A DNA stretch of 64,000 nt from Vulcanisaeta distributa JCM 11216 (GCF_001315985.1 NZ_BBBI01000010.1:1-64000); one strand, 5' to 3'. Counted from the stretch's first letter, positions 29,376 through 40,370 are shown. The notes: generated from the letters alone by a model not told the origin. Made by a program: numbers and translations.

Positions 29376-29607
29376 CTATAAAACCTCGATTGCGTACATG
29401 CCTGCCTTGGTAATGCCAAGTCTCTTGGCTATGCAGGACTCCTCGGGCTTAAGTATTATTATTAGGCCCATCCAATCCTTCGTGAAGTCAGTACCACCGC
29501 ACACTGGCACTTATCAACATCCTCAGGCACCACTGCCTTACAATTCCTGCAAGCCTTGTAGCCAGGCAATGGCTACGCCTGACTGGTCTCCTACCCCTCG
29601 CACTCAT
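29376..29607 (-). CDS. spt4: Transcription elongation factor Spt4 (RNA polymerase subunit E''), frameshifted
   Basis: Zinc-finger subunit that pairs with Spt5 on RNA polymerase. Read on the minus strand: LPGYKACRNCKAVVPEDVDK, then, after restoring one C at about 29505, CPVCGGTDFTKDWMGLIIIL, KPEESCIAKRLGITKAGMYA and IEVL. The zinc site C-x2-C...C-x2-C is complete after the correction. An upstream ATG at 29607 (MSARGRRPVRR) joins after another one-base shift near 29560; otherwise translation would begin at a TTG before PGYKACRNC. About 76 residues. This gene is too short and broken to be found by simple ORF calling. Confidence 0.82.
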
Positions 29608-29662
29608 TACACGTGTTGCGCGGGTTTACTTTAATAAACTTATCCAGGTATTACGCTCGGTA

Positions 29663-30363
29663 ATGAACGATACCGTGAACAGACTAATCGAAGCCCTCAA
29701 GAGCATTAAGGACGAGTTGGAGAGCGTGGGTTGGTATCCCACTGATGCCTATTCAACTAGGTGGTGGGGGGGCGGTGCGGAGACGCCTGATGAGGTCGTA
29801 ATCACGGCAATACTCGTTCAACAAACCCGCTGGGACGTGGTTCACGAGATCCTTAATAGGCTCAGAAAACTTGGTTTAAACACTCTTGAGGGTATTGCTA
29901 ATGCCGACCCTAATTACCTGGCTGAGGTAATTAAGGGCGTTAATTACCGGTTCACGAAGGCCCAAAGGCTTGTTAAGCTTGCCCGTAACATTACGATGAT
30001 TGGCGGTTTAGAAAGGCTGAGGCTTAGGGGGTGATGTCCGGGATTTCCTGCTTAATCAGGAGGGTGTTGGTAGGGAGACTGCGGACTCGATAATGCTCTT
30101 CGCCCTGAACATACCAACACTACCTATTTCGCAGTATACAAAGCGAGTTCTCAGTAGGGTATTGGGCGTTAATCCCGGTGATGATTATGATTCCTGGAAG
30201 GAAACGCTTGAGGGGGTTAATACCCAGGGACTTATACACCTATAAGTTGGTGCATGCCTCCGTGGTTACCATTGGTAAGAAGTACTGCCTAACCGATAAC
30301 CCACTTTGTGATGAATGCCCGTTAAGGGGGGGTGTGTGCCTATACGCCAATAGTAGGAAGTAG
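29663..30363 (+). CDS. Endonuclease-III-like DNA glycosylase (MagIII/MpgII-type), frameshifted
   Basis: HhH-GPD glycosylase with a C-terminal 4Fe-4S loop: [19 protein letters not shown] (C-x6-C-x2-C-x5-C after the run correction). The DNA-binding hairpin reads [18 protein letters not shown]. Where bifunctional EndoIII has Lys (GVGRKTA) this has Glu, as in monofunctional 3-methyladenine glycosylases of the MagIII/MpgII type (GIGKETADAI). The catalytic Asp side is [16 protein letters not shown]. Two G5 runs (30027-30031 and 30212-30216) break the frame and both are cured at G4. About 230 residues from ATG 29663. It probably removes alkylated or damaged bases. Confidence 0.82.
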
Positions 30364-30366
30364 CCG

Positions 30367-30923
30367 CTAGTCATTCCTGGTTAATGCCATCATTAATTGC
30401 TCAAGCCCATGCTCAACATCATCAACACCAAGCAGTTCCCTCTCCGGCGATAAATCACCCGCGGCATACCTCTCAAGGTACCTCTGATTAATTATCACGA
30501 AGTTTGGACCCCACTTATACAGCCTTAGAATCTCCATGCATCATTCATAAAGCCCATTATGTATAAAGCAGCTGCTACTGCCTCAATCGTACTCAGGATG
30601 TAGGGCTTACCGTAGTGGGTCGGGTTAGCCGCTATGAGCAATGGCAGTCTCCTCCTAATGAAACGGCCCTTAACAAACTTGGCATGGATATCCGTTGCCC
30701 TTTTCCATGAGCAATCAATCAGTGATAGGCCCCGTGACACGACAACATCCCTATCGCTGGGCGTTAATGGCGTCTTGGCGGTTGGGTCAAGCATTATTGA
30801 GCCGCTCGGTAATGCCCTAATACTATCCACTAATTGCGCAAGTCCAAATCTAGCCAGCTTAATGGCTGTATTCTTCCTTGGATCGTCTTGTGGCAATCTA
30901 TAGATGAATATCCTAGGCACCAT
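30367..30923 (-). CDS. tsr3: Tsr3-like rRNA aminocarboxypropyltransferase, frameshifted
   Basis: SPOUT-fold enzyme that adds the acp group to a pseudouridine derivative of small-subunit rRNA. Seen: PRIFIYRLPQDDPRKNTAIK, then LIDCSWKRA, RRRLPLLIAANPTHYGKPYI and LSTIEAVAAALYIMGFMNDA. One missing C at about 30541 continues it as MEILRLYKWGPNFVIINQRY, LERYAAGDLSPERELL and a stop at 30367, about 185 residues, the archaeal length. The start is ATG 30923. Its stop lies three bases past the convergent glycosylase stop. Confidence 0.88.
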
Positions 30924-30986
30924 AGTACTTTATATCGTTATTAATAACTTAATACTTTAATAACCAATCCCCCAAATACTGAGTTA

Positions 30987-33350
30987 ATGAGTAAATTGCC
31001 TCATTATCGGGAAGGTCTCCGTGCAGTGACTGGTTCTAGCGAGTACATTGATGATATACCCACACCGCCAGGCACGCTCTACATGGCGATTTACAGAAGC
31101 CCCCTACGCCCACGCCCGGATACTGAAGGTCGACCTGAGCGGGGTCTTTGAGCATGGAGGCATTGCCTACGGGCCCAGTGACCTGGCTAAGGTTATACCC
31201 AACCCATTCCCGCTCGCCGTGGATGTGCCGATTAAGTATTATCCATTTGCGCGGGATAGGGCTCGTTTTGTTGGTGAGCCGATAGCCGTTGTCCTTGCCG
31301 ATGACCCTTACAGGGCTATGGATCTTCTTGATTATGTTCAGGTGGATTTCGAGCCATTAAAACCTGTTCTTACGCTTGATGATGCGTTGAGAGGTGATGT
31401 TCTTGTTCATGAGGAGTTAAAGTCAAACGTAGCCATGTATAGGCACATGAAGTTTGGGCCTGTGGATAAGGCATTCTCTGAGGCTCCCGTGATTGTAAAG
31501 CGCGAGTTTTATTATCAGAAATATAATGCAATGCCCTTGGAAACCTATGGAGTTCTTGCGCATTACGTAAATGGGGAATTAAATGTTTGGGCTAATGTTC
31601 AAGGGCCAATGCTAATAGCGTACTTCATAACTAGGGCGCTGGGACTACCAACGGGTAGCCTTAGGCTCTTTGGCCCTAGGGACGTTGGCGGCAGTTTTGG
31701 TTCTAAGTATATGCTATACCCATATATAACCCTGGCCGCTGCGGCGTCAATACTTAGTGGCAGACCTGTTAAGTGGATTGAGGGCAGGACGGAGCACTTA
31801 ATTGGTAGCAACTCAGGTGGTGCCAGAAAGGGCGTTGTGGAGGTTGCGGCGACCAGAGATGGCATGATTCAGGGACTTAGGTATAGGTTTTATGAGGATG
31901 TTGGTGCGTATCCAAGGCCGCCTGATCCTGGCGTTCTATTTAGGGTTCATGGGAATATGAATGGGGCGTATGATGTTAGGGCCATTGAGGTTGAGGATTA
32001 CGTGATAGTCACAAATAAACTACCATCAGGCCTTAATAGGTCTTATGGCGGCCCACCGTTCTACTACATGCTTGAGGTTGCCGTCAATGAACTAGCCCGT
32101 GAACTAGGCGTGGATCCGCTCGAGCTCAGGATTAAGAATTTAATTAGGGAGTTCCCGAAGAAGATTGGTGATGAGTACTTCTACGAGACGGTCACAGGTG
32201 GCCTATACCCAAGGCAGGACTATGAGAGGGTCGTTAGGGCTATAGAGCCTGAGTATAGGCGTTGGCTTGAGGAGAGGAGGAAGAATCCGAATATTGGTGT
32301 TGGTATTGCAGTCCTCGTAGAGCCGGCGGGCACGAATTTAGGCTACACAGATTTAGCAATAGAACCAAGCAAGCGTAAATACCCACACTCGGCTCTGGTT
32401 CCTACGTAACAATCAGCCTTGACATGAGCGGGTACATTAGGGTTTTCGTTAATGGCACCAACGAGGGGGGGCTCGGTCACGAAACAACACTTGCCGAGGT
32501 TGTCGCCTCAGAACTGGGTGTCGACCCCTCAGTGATAATTGTTGAGAATAGGGTTGATACGACAAGGACGTGGGCACTATCGGATGGTTCATACTCATCT
32601 AGGTTCGCCCCCAATAGTGGTTAGTGCGGCTATACTTGCTGCGAGACAATTGAGGGAGAAGTTGACGAGAATAGCCATGGCAATGCTTGGTACGGATAAG
32701 GTTGGTTATGAGAATGGTCAGTTCTATGACATAAACAACCCAGGTAGGAGGATTGACATTAGGAGGATGACATCATCAGTTAATTGGGACCCAGGCTCAC
32801 TACCGGAGGGCTTGGACGCATCATTGAGCGCTACTGTGTTTTATCAGCCGCCAACGGTTAAGGCGGCAGAGGGTGATAAAATCAACTCATCAGCTACATA
32901 CGCAATACAGGCGCAGCTCGCCGTTATAGAGCTTGACCCAAACACGTACGACATTAAGGTTAGGAAGTACGTGATAGCCATGACGCTGGCAGGATACTCA
33001 AGAGGGAGTTTGTTGATGGTCAGTTGATGGGTGGTTTAATGCATGGTCTCGCCCTCACGCTTTATGAGGAATTGATGTATGATGATCAGGGTAACCCATT
33101 AACGACGAGTCTCGATATCTATGAAACGCCAACGCTTGCTGAGGCCGTGGGTATGGAGGTGGAGTTCATACACTTTGAAACACCCACGAAGCACCTAGTC
33201 TCTGGGGGGGCTCATGGTGTTGGTGAGGGGGGGGCCATGATGGGTGTGCCTGCGGCGATAGTCAATGCCCTGGCCTCAATAATTGGTAAAGCAGTAACGG
33301 ACTTGCCACTGAGGCCATATAAGATAATGAGGGCTGTCGAGGGGGGGTGA
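30987..33350 (+). CDS. Molybdopterin-binding large subunit of a xanthine/CO-dehydrogenase-family oxidoreductase, frameshifted
   Basis: About 787 residues, the substrate/Mo-site subunit of a molybdenum hydroxylase (aldehyde-oxidoreductase type). Seen: [96 protein letters not shown] and the C-terminal Glu region [20 protein letters not shown]. Four breaks: C5 31100-31104 (4), a lost G at about 32390, C5 32608-32612 (4) and a lost C at about 32980. The start is ATG 30987. The large-medium-small order follows. The substrate is not defined by sequence; glyceraldehyde-type oxidation as in other thermoacidophilic archaea is one option. Confidence 0.85.
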
Positions 33351-34814
33351 TGGGCATGGCCTACGCCCTTGGTATTCCCAGGGGGGGATTTAAGTACATT
33401 AGGGCTTCGACAATTGATGATGCGTTGAAACTACTCAATGAGTATGGTGGCGATGCTAAGTTGCTCGCTGGTGGCATGAGTTTAATGCCCATGCTCAAGC
33501 TTAGGATGACTGAGGTTAAGTACTTAATTGACATACTCGGCATTAATGACCTTAGGTACGTCAAGGTTGAGGGCAATTACCTAAGGATTGGCGCATTGGT
33601 TACGCATAACGACATTGCAATGAACAAGCTCATTAACGACAATGCGAAGGTACTAAGTGAGTCTGCATGGCATATAGCGGATATTCAGGTTAGGAATCTC
33701 GGCACGATAGGTGGTAGCCTAGCCCATGCAGATCCAGCGGCTAATTACTACCCAGCCTGATAGCCTTGGATGCCGAGGTCGTGATTAGGGGGGGAATTGG
33801 TGTCGAGAGGACCGTTAAGGTTTCAGAACTCTACAAGGGACCATACACCACCGACCTAAAGCCCAGTGAATTAATCACGGAGGTCAGGATACCACTCAAC
33901 GGCTCTAGGGGGGGCGTTTATGAGTTCTTTAGGAGGGGGGGTGGTGCGTCATTCCCGAGCGTTATCATAGCCGTCACCTATCAGGAAAAGGATGGGGGTC
34001 ATAACAGACTCCAGGATAGCCATTGGCGCGGTTTACCCAGAGCCGTGTTAGTGAGCGGCCACTTAAATGGGCTTGGGATTAAGGAGGTTGGGGGGCTAAG
34101 GTCAGTGATATTGTGAATTCCATATTCTCATCGATTGATGCCAAGCCCCTTGAGGATACCCACGCACCTGGTGATTACAAGGTTAAGGTGGCCAGGAACT
34201 TACTAACCAAGGCCTTGACCGAGATAGCCAGTGGTTCGGTGCAGTACATTAAGGCTCCTGTTAAGGACGAGTTAATTAAGTGGGAGTTCAGGGATGGTGT
34301 TGAGTATGTGGGGGACTTGGTTAGGGTTAGGGTTAACGTCAATGGGCAGTGGATTGAGGATCTAGTTGAGCCAAGGCTATTGCTTCTCGACTTCCTGAGG
34401 AGGCATGGGTTTAGGGAGGTCAGGAGAGGTTGTGATGAGGGTAAGTGCGGTGCATGTACGGTGCTTGTTGATGGTAGGGCCGTTAAGTCATGCATGGTAC
34501 CTGTGGTCAGGGTCTCAGGGCACTCGGTAACAACAATAAGGGGCTTGAGTAAGGGCATGGAATTACACCCAATACAGAGGGCATTCCTTGAGGAGTACGC
34601 AATGCAGTGTGGTTATTGTACACACGGCTTCATGATGGTGACCCATGACTACCTCACCAACATAGACCCAACGGCTAATGACGACATACTGAAACTAAGC
34701 ATCAAGAACATCTGCCGCTGCACAGGCTACATAAACATAATCAAGCCATTAAGAAAGCCGCCAAATACCTACAATCTTAACAATTACATCACTGGCATTA
34801 GCCAGATGTATTGA
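33350..34814 (+). CDS. FAD subunit joined in frame to the 2Fe-2S subunit of the Mo-hydroxylase, frameshifted
   Basis: The first part is the FAD-binding medium subunit (STIDDALKLLNEYGGDAKLL, AGGMSLMPMLKLRM, VRNLGTIGGSLAHADPAANY). The last part is the iron-sulfur subunit with both clusters: GCDEGKCGACTVLVDGRAVK (plant-type 2Fe-2S) and CGYCTHGFMMV...CRCTGY. Between them the chain HAPGDYKVKVARNLLTKALT is the usual end of the medium subunit, yet no stop follows before the small subunit (start expected near 34315). Breaks: a lost C near 33757, G5 33994-33998 (4), G6 34090-34095 (4). A G5 at about 34310 sits exactly at the subunit border, so the apparent fusion may be an artefact. The start ATG 33350 overlaps the upstream TGA. 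Confidence 0.78.
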
Positions 34815-35289
34815 TACCACTCGACTCACTACTTAAAGTGCTCATTAACGCCCTCGCCTTAGTTATGAAGGATTTAATTAATGCCGTGGCCGTTTCATCA
34901 TTTGGTATCTTACTCCTAATGCCTTCCGGGTCTGGACCGTTGTATTGATACTCATGTAATTATAGGGCCATGGCCGTTAACTCGGCCACGCCTAGGACCA
35001 TTCTCTCAATCTCCGCACCCAGCTCAGTCATTCCGTTAGTCGGTACTACTGCGGCTATCCACTCATAGAGCGGTATAGCGACATTCCCAACACGTTTATT
35101 CCCGCGATACTTTTCCTGAAGTAAATTCACATTCCTTAGTGCTAGGTATGAGAGGAACGCCTTACCCGCAGCGTTCCTGATAAGGCCCTCCCTTAAGAAA
35201 ACCTCCGCCACATCAAGTTCCTTCATAGCCTCCTCAAGTCTTTCCTTAGCCAGCGTCTCCGTGTTTAACCCTCTCATACGAACCTCCAT
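34798..35289 (-). CDS. PaREP1-family HEPN-like protein with an in-frame stop
   Basis: From ATG 35289: LAKERLEEAMKELDVAEVFL, REGLIRNAAGKAFLSYLALR, LYEWIAAVV. This is the PaREP1 helical domain known from Pyrobaculum and relatives (HEPN superfamily). A TAA at 34960-34962 interrupts it, but the same frame continues with typical PaREP1 sequence (LHEYQYNGPDPEGIRSKIPN, ETATALIKSFITKARALM) to 34798, overlapping the end of the 2Fe-2S gene by 17 bases on the other strand. Either a substitution or paired indels made the stop, or this copy is a young pseudogene. Confidence 0.7.
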
Positions 35290-35446
35290 AATTTAAGTAC
35301 ACGATACTAATCAAATTATAAAACTAAGTCTGTTAATGTTTACTCAATAGACATTATATTAAATTAACAACATTAATATGATAACTCATATCGTCAATAG
35401 CATTCTCACCAAAATAATAAATACCTTGCTGTAAATCTCTTTAGTA

Positions 35447-36187
35447 ATGAGCGCTACCGTAAATTCAACAACAACGCAGACCGAGGTATTTGGCTTTATA
35501 CCACAGGGTGTTTTTTACACGGTACTAGCTGCCGTGGTTATAATAATCGTTGGTTACGTGGTTGGGAGACTCGTGGAGATACTAATTAAGAAGATATCAT
35601 ATACTACGGGCCTCGATGCCTTCTTTAGGAAGACCTCGGTCGGTCGTGCATTGCTTAGGAGTGGTTATACGGCTGGCGACTTCCTAGGCTTATTCGTTAA
35701 GTGGGTCATTTACATAGCCGCAATCTTCTACGCACTCCTTGAACTATCCTACGCGAGCCCAAACCTAGCTTTCCTATACGATACGTCGAAGAGCGTTTTG
35801 ACATACCTACCGTACTTGGTGTCTGGCGTTATTATATTAATCATTGGTTTGATAATGGTGGATTGGATAAGTGATTATTTCAAACGTAGTTATCCGGCGA
35901 ATGACCAATACGCACAGGCCCTGCTTAACTTCGTCGGTGACGCCTTTAGGTTCATACTCTATTACATGGTCATAACAATAGCGTTGAGTGTAATGAAGGT
36001 TGATGTCACGATACTCTACATATTTGCCCAAGGACTTGCCTGGGCGGTGGCTATTGGGCTTGGGGGGGTTGCCATAGGCCTTGTGCTGGCGGTTCCATTG
36101 AGAGAGCCGTTGAGGAGGTTCCTGGAGCGTGGGTGGGATCAGTCAGGAAGTAGGGATGAAAGGAGGGGGGGTGATGGCGGTGGCTAA
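35447..36187 (+). CDS. Mechanosensitive-channel-like membrane protein
   Basis: Intact 246 residues with four hydrophobic helices: VFYTVLAAVVIIIVGYVVGR, WVIYIAAIFYALLELSY, YLPYLVSGVIILIIGLIMVD and AWAVAIGLGGVAIGLVLAVP. The last resembles the pore helix region of MscS-like and 'TM-helix' family channels, but no beta domain follows. The charged tail (DERRGGDGGG) overlaps the next gene's start by 14 bases. A seven-base run in GLGGVAIGL probably hides GLGVAIGL. Role: osmotic safety valve or membrane scaffold, not proven. Confidence 0.65.
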   Translation: MSATVNSTTTQTEVFGFIPQGVFYTVLAAVVIIIVGYVVGRLVEILIKKISYTTGLDAFFRKTSVGRALLRSGYTAGDFLGLFVKWVIYIAAIFYALLELSYASPNLAFLYDTSKSVLTYLPYLVSGVIILIIGLIMVDWISDYFKRSYPANDQYAQALLNFVGDAFRFILYYMVITIALSVMKVDVTILYIFAQGLAWAVAIGLGGVAIGLVLAVPLREPLRRFLERGWDQSGSRDERRGGDGGG

Positions 36188-37438
36188 GCCTGTCATTGGC
36201 GTTATAATGTATCAGACGAGCAATTCCAAGGGGCAGGAGTTGGTGGCTCAGAGGATGGTTAAGTGGTTTCTTAGGCTTGGTTATGAGGCCTACCTAATAA
36301 CGAGTATTTATCATGATGGTAATGAGGTCGTTAGGAGGAGGGCTGTGGAGACGTCGTTGGAGGGTTACGTATTTCAGGAGAAGGACGTAGCCATTGGGCT
36401 GCCAACCATTAGGGTTGATAGTTACATGGCCAAGTGGCCTCCCAGGAGGATCATGTTTAAGAACTTCGTTGATGTGCTCAGGAGGATTGGCGAGAACTTT
36501 GGCATGAACTCATTGATAACGCATTCCACACTTTGGAATGGGCCTGAGGATACGGCTAAGTACGTGATGTGGAGGAGAATGCTGACTACATTCGGCCTTG
36601 AGGGTGGTAACGTGTTCTTCGGCCACATGAGTCATTACCAACCGCCAGACCCAACGAGGTATGACGTGGTCGAGAGGACGTATAGGCTCGCCTGGAACCA
36701 CATGGCGTTTCCCGAGATATTCAAGGCGGCAAACCTTGTCCTTTGTGTAACGCCGCTTGAGGGTGAGGAAATGATTAGGATGGGTGCAAGGCCCGAGCAA
36801 ATCTACGTGTTTCCGGGGGGGGCATTGACGATGATGAGGTTGCCGATCTAAACGTAGTCGATCCAAGTGACTTCAGGGTTAAGTATAGGATTCCCGATGA
36901 CGCCAAGATCGTGGCTTACCTAGGCACTGTTGAGGATAGGAAGAACCCACTGGCCGTTGTTAGGGTTGCCAAGTTGCTTAGGCATAGGCGTGACGTGCAC
37001 TTCGTCATTGCTGGTAAGCCTGGCGATCAGTGGGATGAGGTGGTCAATGAGGCTAGGGGCTTGAGTAACGTGACATTGACTGGGGGGGAGTTGAGTGTTG
37101 AGGATAAGAAGAAGTTGATTAAGGAGGCCTACGTGAACATAATAATGAGTAAGATGGAGGCCCTTGGACTAACACAGCTGGAGTTCATGTATGGCGGTGT
37201 GCCCGTAATAACCTCCGCGGTTTATGGTCAGAAGTGGGTCGTTAGGGATGGCGTTGATGGTATACACGTGAATGGGCCAGACGACATAGAGGGCGCGGCC
37301 AAGGCCGTGGAGAGGCTCCTTGATCACCCTGAGGAGAGGGATAGGATGGGTAGGAATGCCAGGGAGAGAGCATCGCAATTGTTAATGAGTAAGCTCGTCA
37401 AGGAACTGGCTATTAAGATCGAGGAATACCTACGTTAG
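36174..37438 (+). CDS. Glycosyltransferase family 4 (GT-B), frameshifted
   Basis: About 420 residues from ATG 36174 (VAKPVIGVIMYQTSNSKGQE). The N-terminal half ends QIYVFPGG. Reducing the G8 at 36815-36822 to six restores VFPGGIDDDEVADLNVVDPS and KIVAYLGTVEDRKNPLAVVR. The C-terminal GT-B donor site is AYVNIIMSKMEALGLTQLEF, MYGGVPVITSAVYGQKWVV, with the Glu of the E-x7-E type motif. The start overlaps the channel-like gene. Probably builds a cell-surface glycan; sugar unknown. Confidence 0.82.
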
Positions 37439-37892
37439 GGGTCAAGTAGGGTGTTATTGGATTGCCCAACTGTTAAGTGGACGACCCAAGCCATTTTCCA
37501 CAATCCCATAGAGAGCAAATCAGCGGCGTGATATTACCATAATGCCGTAGGCACGCATTGTGCTTGATATGGGAGGAACATAGTCGTTATAAGCATTGCC
37601 CTATTAAGGATACTGGTTACACAAACACGTGACTAACCAATAAACCACGTAGAAACGCAAGCAAGGCCGTGACCAAGACAATGTGCTCACCGCTTAATAC
37701 CATGAATGACGTGCATAGGCACATCGTGTACGAACTGAGTAGTGAGTTAGTATTAGCATTAGTACGTCCATGACCACATTACCCAATAAATATTAATTCA
37801 TGAAAAGACCAAGGTAATCGACATTACCGACAATAAGGTACATCGATTTAAATAAATCCATAACAACATAGATTAATGAGATTGCAGATTCC
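37439..37892. other. Gene-free stretch between glycosyltransferase and tRNA-Leu
   Basis: About 450 bases without a supported gene. On the minus strand a 35-codon hydrophobic frame (MCLCTSFMVLSGEHIVLVTA, near 37710-37600) could be part of a decayed membrane-protein gene, but I cannot extend it convincingly. The right end is AT-rich. Confidence 0.3.
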
Positions 37893-37999
37893 TGGTGCGG
37901 GGGGGTGGGATTCGAACCCACGCAGGCCTTCGCCAGCGGATGTCTTACCTGCAGTCTTAAGTCCGCCCCCCCTTTGACCAGGCTCGGGCACCCCCCCGC
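37893..37999 (-). tRNA. tRNA-Leu(TAA) with a 14-nt intron at 37/38
   Basis: The minus strand gives acceptor GCGGGGG...CCCCCGC, a long class II variable arm, T loop TTCGAAT and an encoded CCA (37893-37895). The anticodon loop is CTTAAG + A with anticodon TAA, interrupted after position 37 by ACTGCAGGTAAGAC (37942-37955), the canonical archaeal intron site. The anticodon stem GCGGA/TCCGC closes after removal. Both acceptor strands and the D-arm side carry seven-base runs where the helix allows five or six, so the lengths are wrong here too. Confidence 0.88.
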
Positions 38000-38083
38000 A
38001 GGATTAGTTAGCATTTACGGTCTTTTTAACTTTTTGCCCTGGTTCCCTTATGGCCTCTGTGTTTAAGATGTTTGATTACATAT

Positions 38084-38100
38084 GCCATGGATTTCCTTAA
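38084..38100 (+). repeat. 17-bp direct repeat, upstream copy (second copy 38237-38253)
   Basis: GCCATGGATTTCCTTAA occurs here and again at 38237-38253, where it is the start (ATG 38240) of the RecA-like gene. The upstream copy begins a 16-codon frame (MDFLNQLKWLFQSICA). It may be a partial duplication of the gene's 5' end or a leader peptide. Confidence 0.5.
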
Positions 38101-38239
38101 CCAACTCAAATGGTTGTTTCAGAGTATTTGTGCTTAATTGTACGAGTATTTAATACGTGAAAGCCCACCTAACGAGCCCGGAGTTTTTGTACAAGGTAAT
38201 GCTTAATTATTTCATTATAATCTTTAATTCTGATTGGCC

Positions 38240-38995
38240 ATGGATTTCCTTAAATGCCAGGTTCTGGAAGATTTACTACCCACGGGCTTTCCCTTTGGTT
38301 ACTTGATCCTCATACGTGGAGATCTGGGCATGGGCAAGACCCTACTTGTTAAATTACTCGCCCGGAGTGTACTGAGTTATTACCCGCTTGTTTACGTATC
38401 TTTCGATGATAATCCGGAATCCGTGGTTAATGATTTGAAGGACTTCAGTAATAGGCTCTTCATAATTGATGGGTTCTCACTTAGTGACCAACGTAGGGTT
38501 AAGGCCTCAAACGTCATTGACATGATCACCGAGTTAGACCCCGGGCAGTTAATCAGCAAGGTGACCCAGGCGGTCTATTCAAGGGGTGCCCGCGGCCTTA
38601 TAATCGACTCCATAAATGACCTCCTCATAAACATTGACCCAAGGGGGCTTAATCACAATGCTTAAGCAGATAAAGTCCCTGTCTAGACTCTACAATATGG
38701 TGACGTTCATAGTCGCCCACGTTACCACGGAGGACATTGATAACCTACTCAACAGCATTGAGTACGTGTTTGACGGCGTAATCGAGATGGAGTTTGATGA
38801 AAACATGGCGAACCTAGGCATACCAGTCAGGAGGTTGAGGATTAAGAGGATGAAGGGGGGGTGTCGCACTCGATGAATTGGTACTACTTCACCACGGCTA
38901 AGGGCACGATAGTTCCCGTGGACATTAATGAAATAAAGAACATGCTGAAGAACACCCTGGAAAGCCTAGGGATCCAGGTGCAGGGTGGTCAGTGA
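38240..38995 (+). CDS. RecA-superfamily (KaiC-like) ATPase, frameshifted
   Basis: About 252 residues. Walker A is IRGDLGMGKTLLVKLLARSV and the Walker B-like strand is RGLIIDSINDLLI, with AHVTTEDIDNLLNSIEYVFD after it, as in archaeal KaiC/RadB-like single-domain ATPases. Breaks: G5 38643-38647 (4 gives DPRGLITMLKQIKSLSR) and G7 38855-38861 (5 gives MKGVSHSMNWYYFTTAKG). A TATA-like TTATAATCTTT lies about 25 bases before ATG 38240, so that ATG is preferred to the TTG at 38234. These proteins often act in signalling or motility control; none is shown here. Confidence 0.7.
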
Positions 38996-38998
38996 ATC

Positions 38999-40326
38999 AT
39001 GGACCTACTTAAACTGCTCGAAGTCCTCGTAGAATTCAACACGGTGAATGACCCAGACAATGCTAAAATGCCCGACCCCGGCGTTGTTGATTTCGTCGAG
39101 GGCGTGTTGAATGGGCTTGGCGTTAAGACGAAGGTTCTTGTTAGTCATGGGTATAGGAGCGTGGTTGGTGTAGTTGGTTCTGGCGAGCCCCCCCGCGTAC
39201 TTCTTCTGGCGCACCTTGATGTTGTTCCGTTTATACGCAGTGAGTGGAAGTACGACCCGCTTAAGTTAACGGTTGAGGGTGACCTTGCCTATGGACGTGG
39301 TGCACTTGATGATAAGGGTAATGTAGCTGCCGTGCTCAGGGCGCTCGAGGACTTGGTGAGCATTGGTAGGGGTACGGTTATTGCGGCGTTCACCACGGAT
39401 GAGGAGATTGGCGGTGAGAATGGAGCTAAGACCGTGAGGGATTACCTATTGGGTAATGGTCTTAGACCTAACTATGTCATTAATGCTGATGGGAACTCGA
39501 TGGTCATTATAAATAGGAGGAGGGCGATATTCAATGCCAGGGTTAGGTCTAGGGTTGAGAAGGCGGTGGTCAATGGGCGTAGGGAGACCATTAGGTTTCA
39601 ACTTGATTATAAGGTCACGCCTCCATACCACGCCGCTTACTTCGTACACGGCGTGGATACGCACCCAGTCATTGCCCTCTCCCAATACGTATGGCTCAAC
39701 AACGCGTACGTAATTAGCCTTAGGGGGTAGCTTTGTCAAGAGTAATGTCACGCCCACCTGGATTGAGGCTGACGTGGTCAAGCCCTGCGGCGATTGCCCA
39801 CAGCAGGAGGTTGATGTGGGGCTCACAAGGCTCATTAGGCCTTACTTCCGTTGACTAGGTTCGTACCTAAGGTCAAGGCTCAGAGCGTTTATGCGTCACA
39901 GCAACACCAAACGTGTATCGGGTTGTCGGTGATTACCACGAGTTCGTGGTTAATGTCAGGGCCATGACTGATGATACGAAGGCCATTGAGGAGGCAATGA
40001 ATGAGGCGTTGAGGGAGGATTTCCAGGGAATTGAGGTTAGGGTCGAGGGTGAGGGTGGTGGGGGGGGTTACTTGTATACTCCGCGTGATTCAAGGCTCGT
40101 TAAATTAGCCAGCGAGGTACTTAATGAGCTTAGTCTTGAGGCTAGAGTCATGGAGATGGCTGGTGCAAGTGATGCAAGGTACTTCTCACCACTCGGTATT
40201 GAGACAATGGACTTCGGACCGATAGGCGGCAATGAGCATGGGCCTAATGAGTACGTGAGCGTGAAGTCCCTGGAGTTGACGAGCAGGTTTTACTCGTTGT
40301 TGGTTAGGCGGTTGATTTCTTTATGA
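38999..40326 (+). CDS. M20-family metallopeptidase/deacylase (ArgE/DapE-like), frameshifted
   Basis: About 440 residues. Zinc and catalytic motifs: LLAHLDVVPFIRSEWKYDPL (H-x-D), YGRGALDDKGNVAAVLRALE (D-D-K) and FTTDEEIGGENGAKTV (E-E). The C-terminal His region is GGNEHGPNEYVSVKSLELTS. Breaks: G5 39723-39727 (4 gives LRGSFVKSNVTPTWIEADVV) and two shifts between 39850 and 39900 (LTRFVPKVKAQSVYAS, then TATPNVYRVVGDYHEF). Three lesions within 200 bases is high even for this window. Starts four bases after the RecA-like gene stop. Substrate (an N-acyl amino acid or peptide) unknown. Confidence 0.78.
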
Positions 40327-40370
40327 TTAAAAGTGGTTATTTTGATGCTGATTATTCTCGAGGACTTAGA

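Noticed and set aside
38999-40326. M20 gene as a dead pseudogene
   Set aside because: Three lesions are close together, but at least one is the common G5-to-G4 type and all metal-site motifs are kept, so sequence error is more likely.
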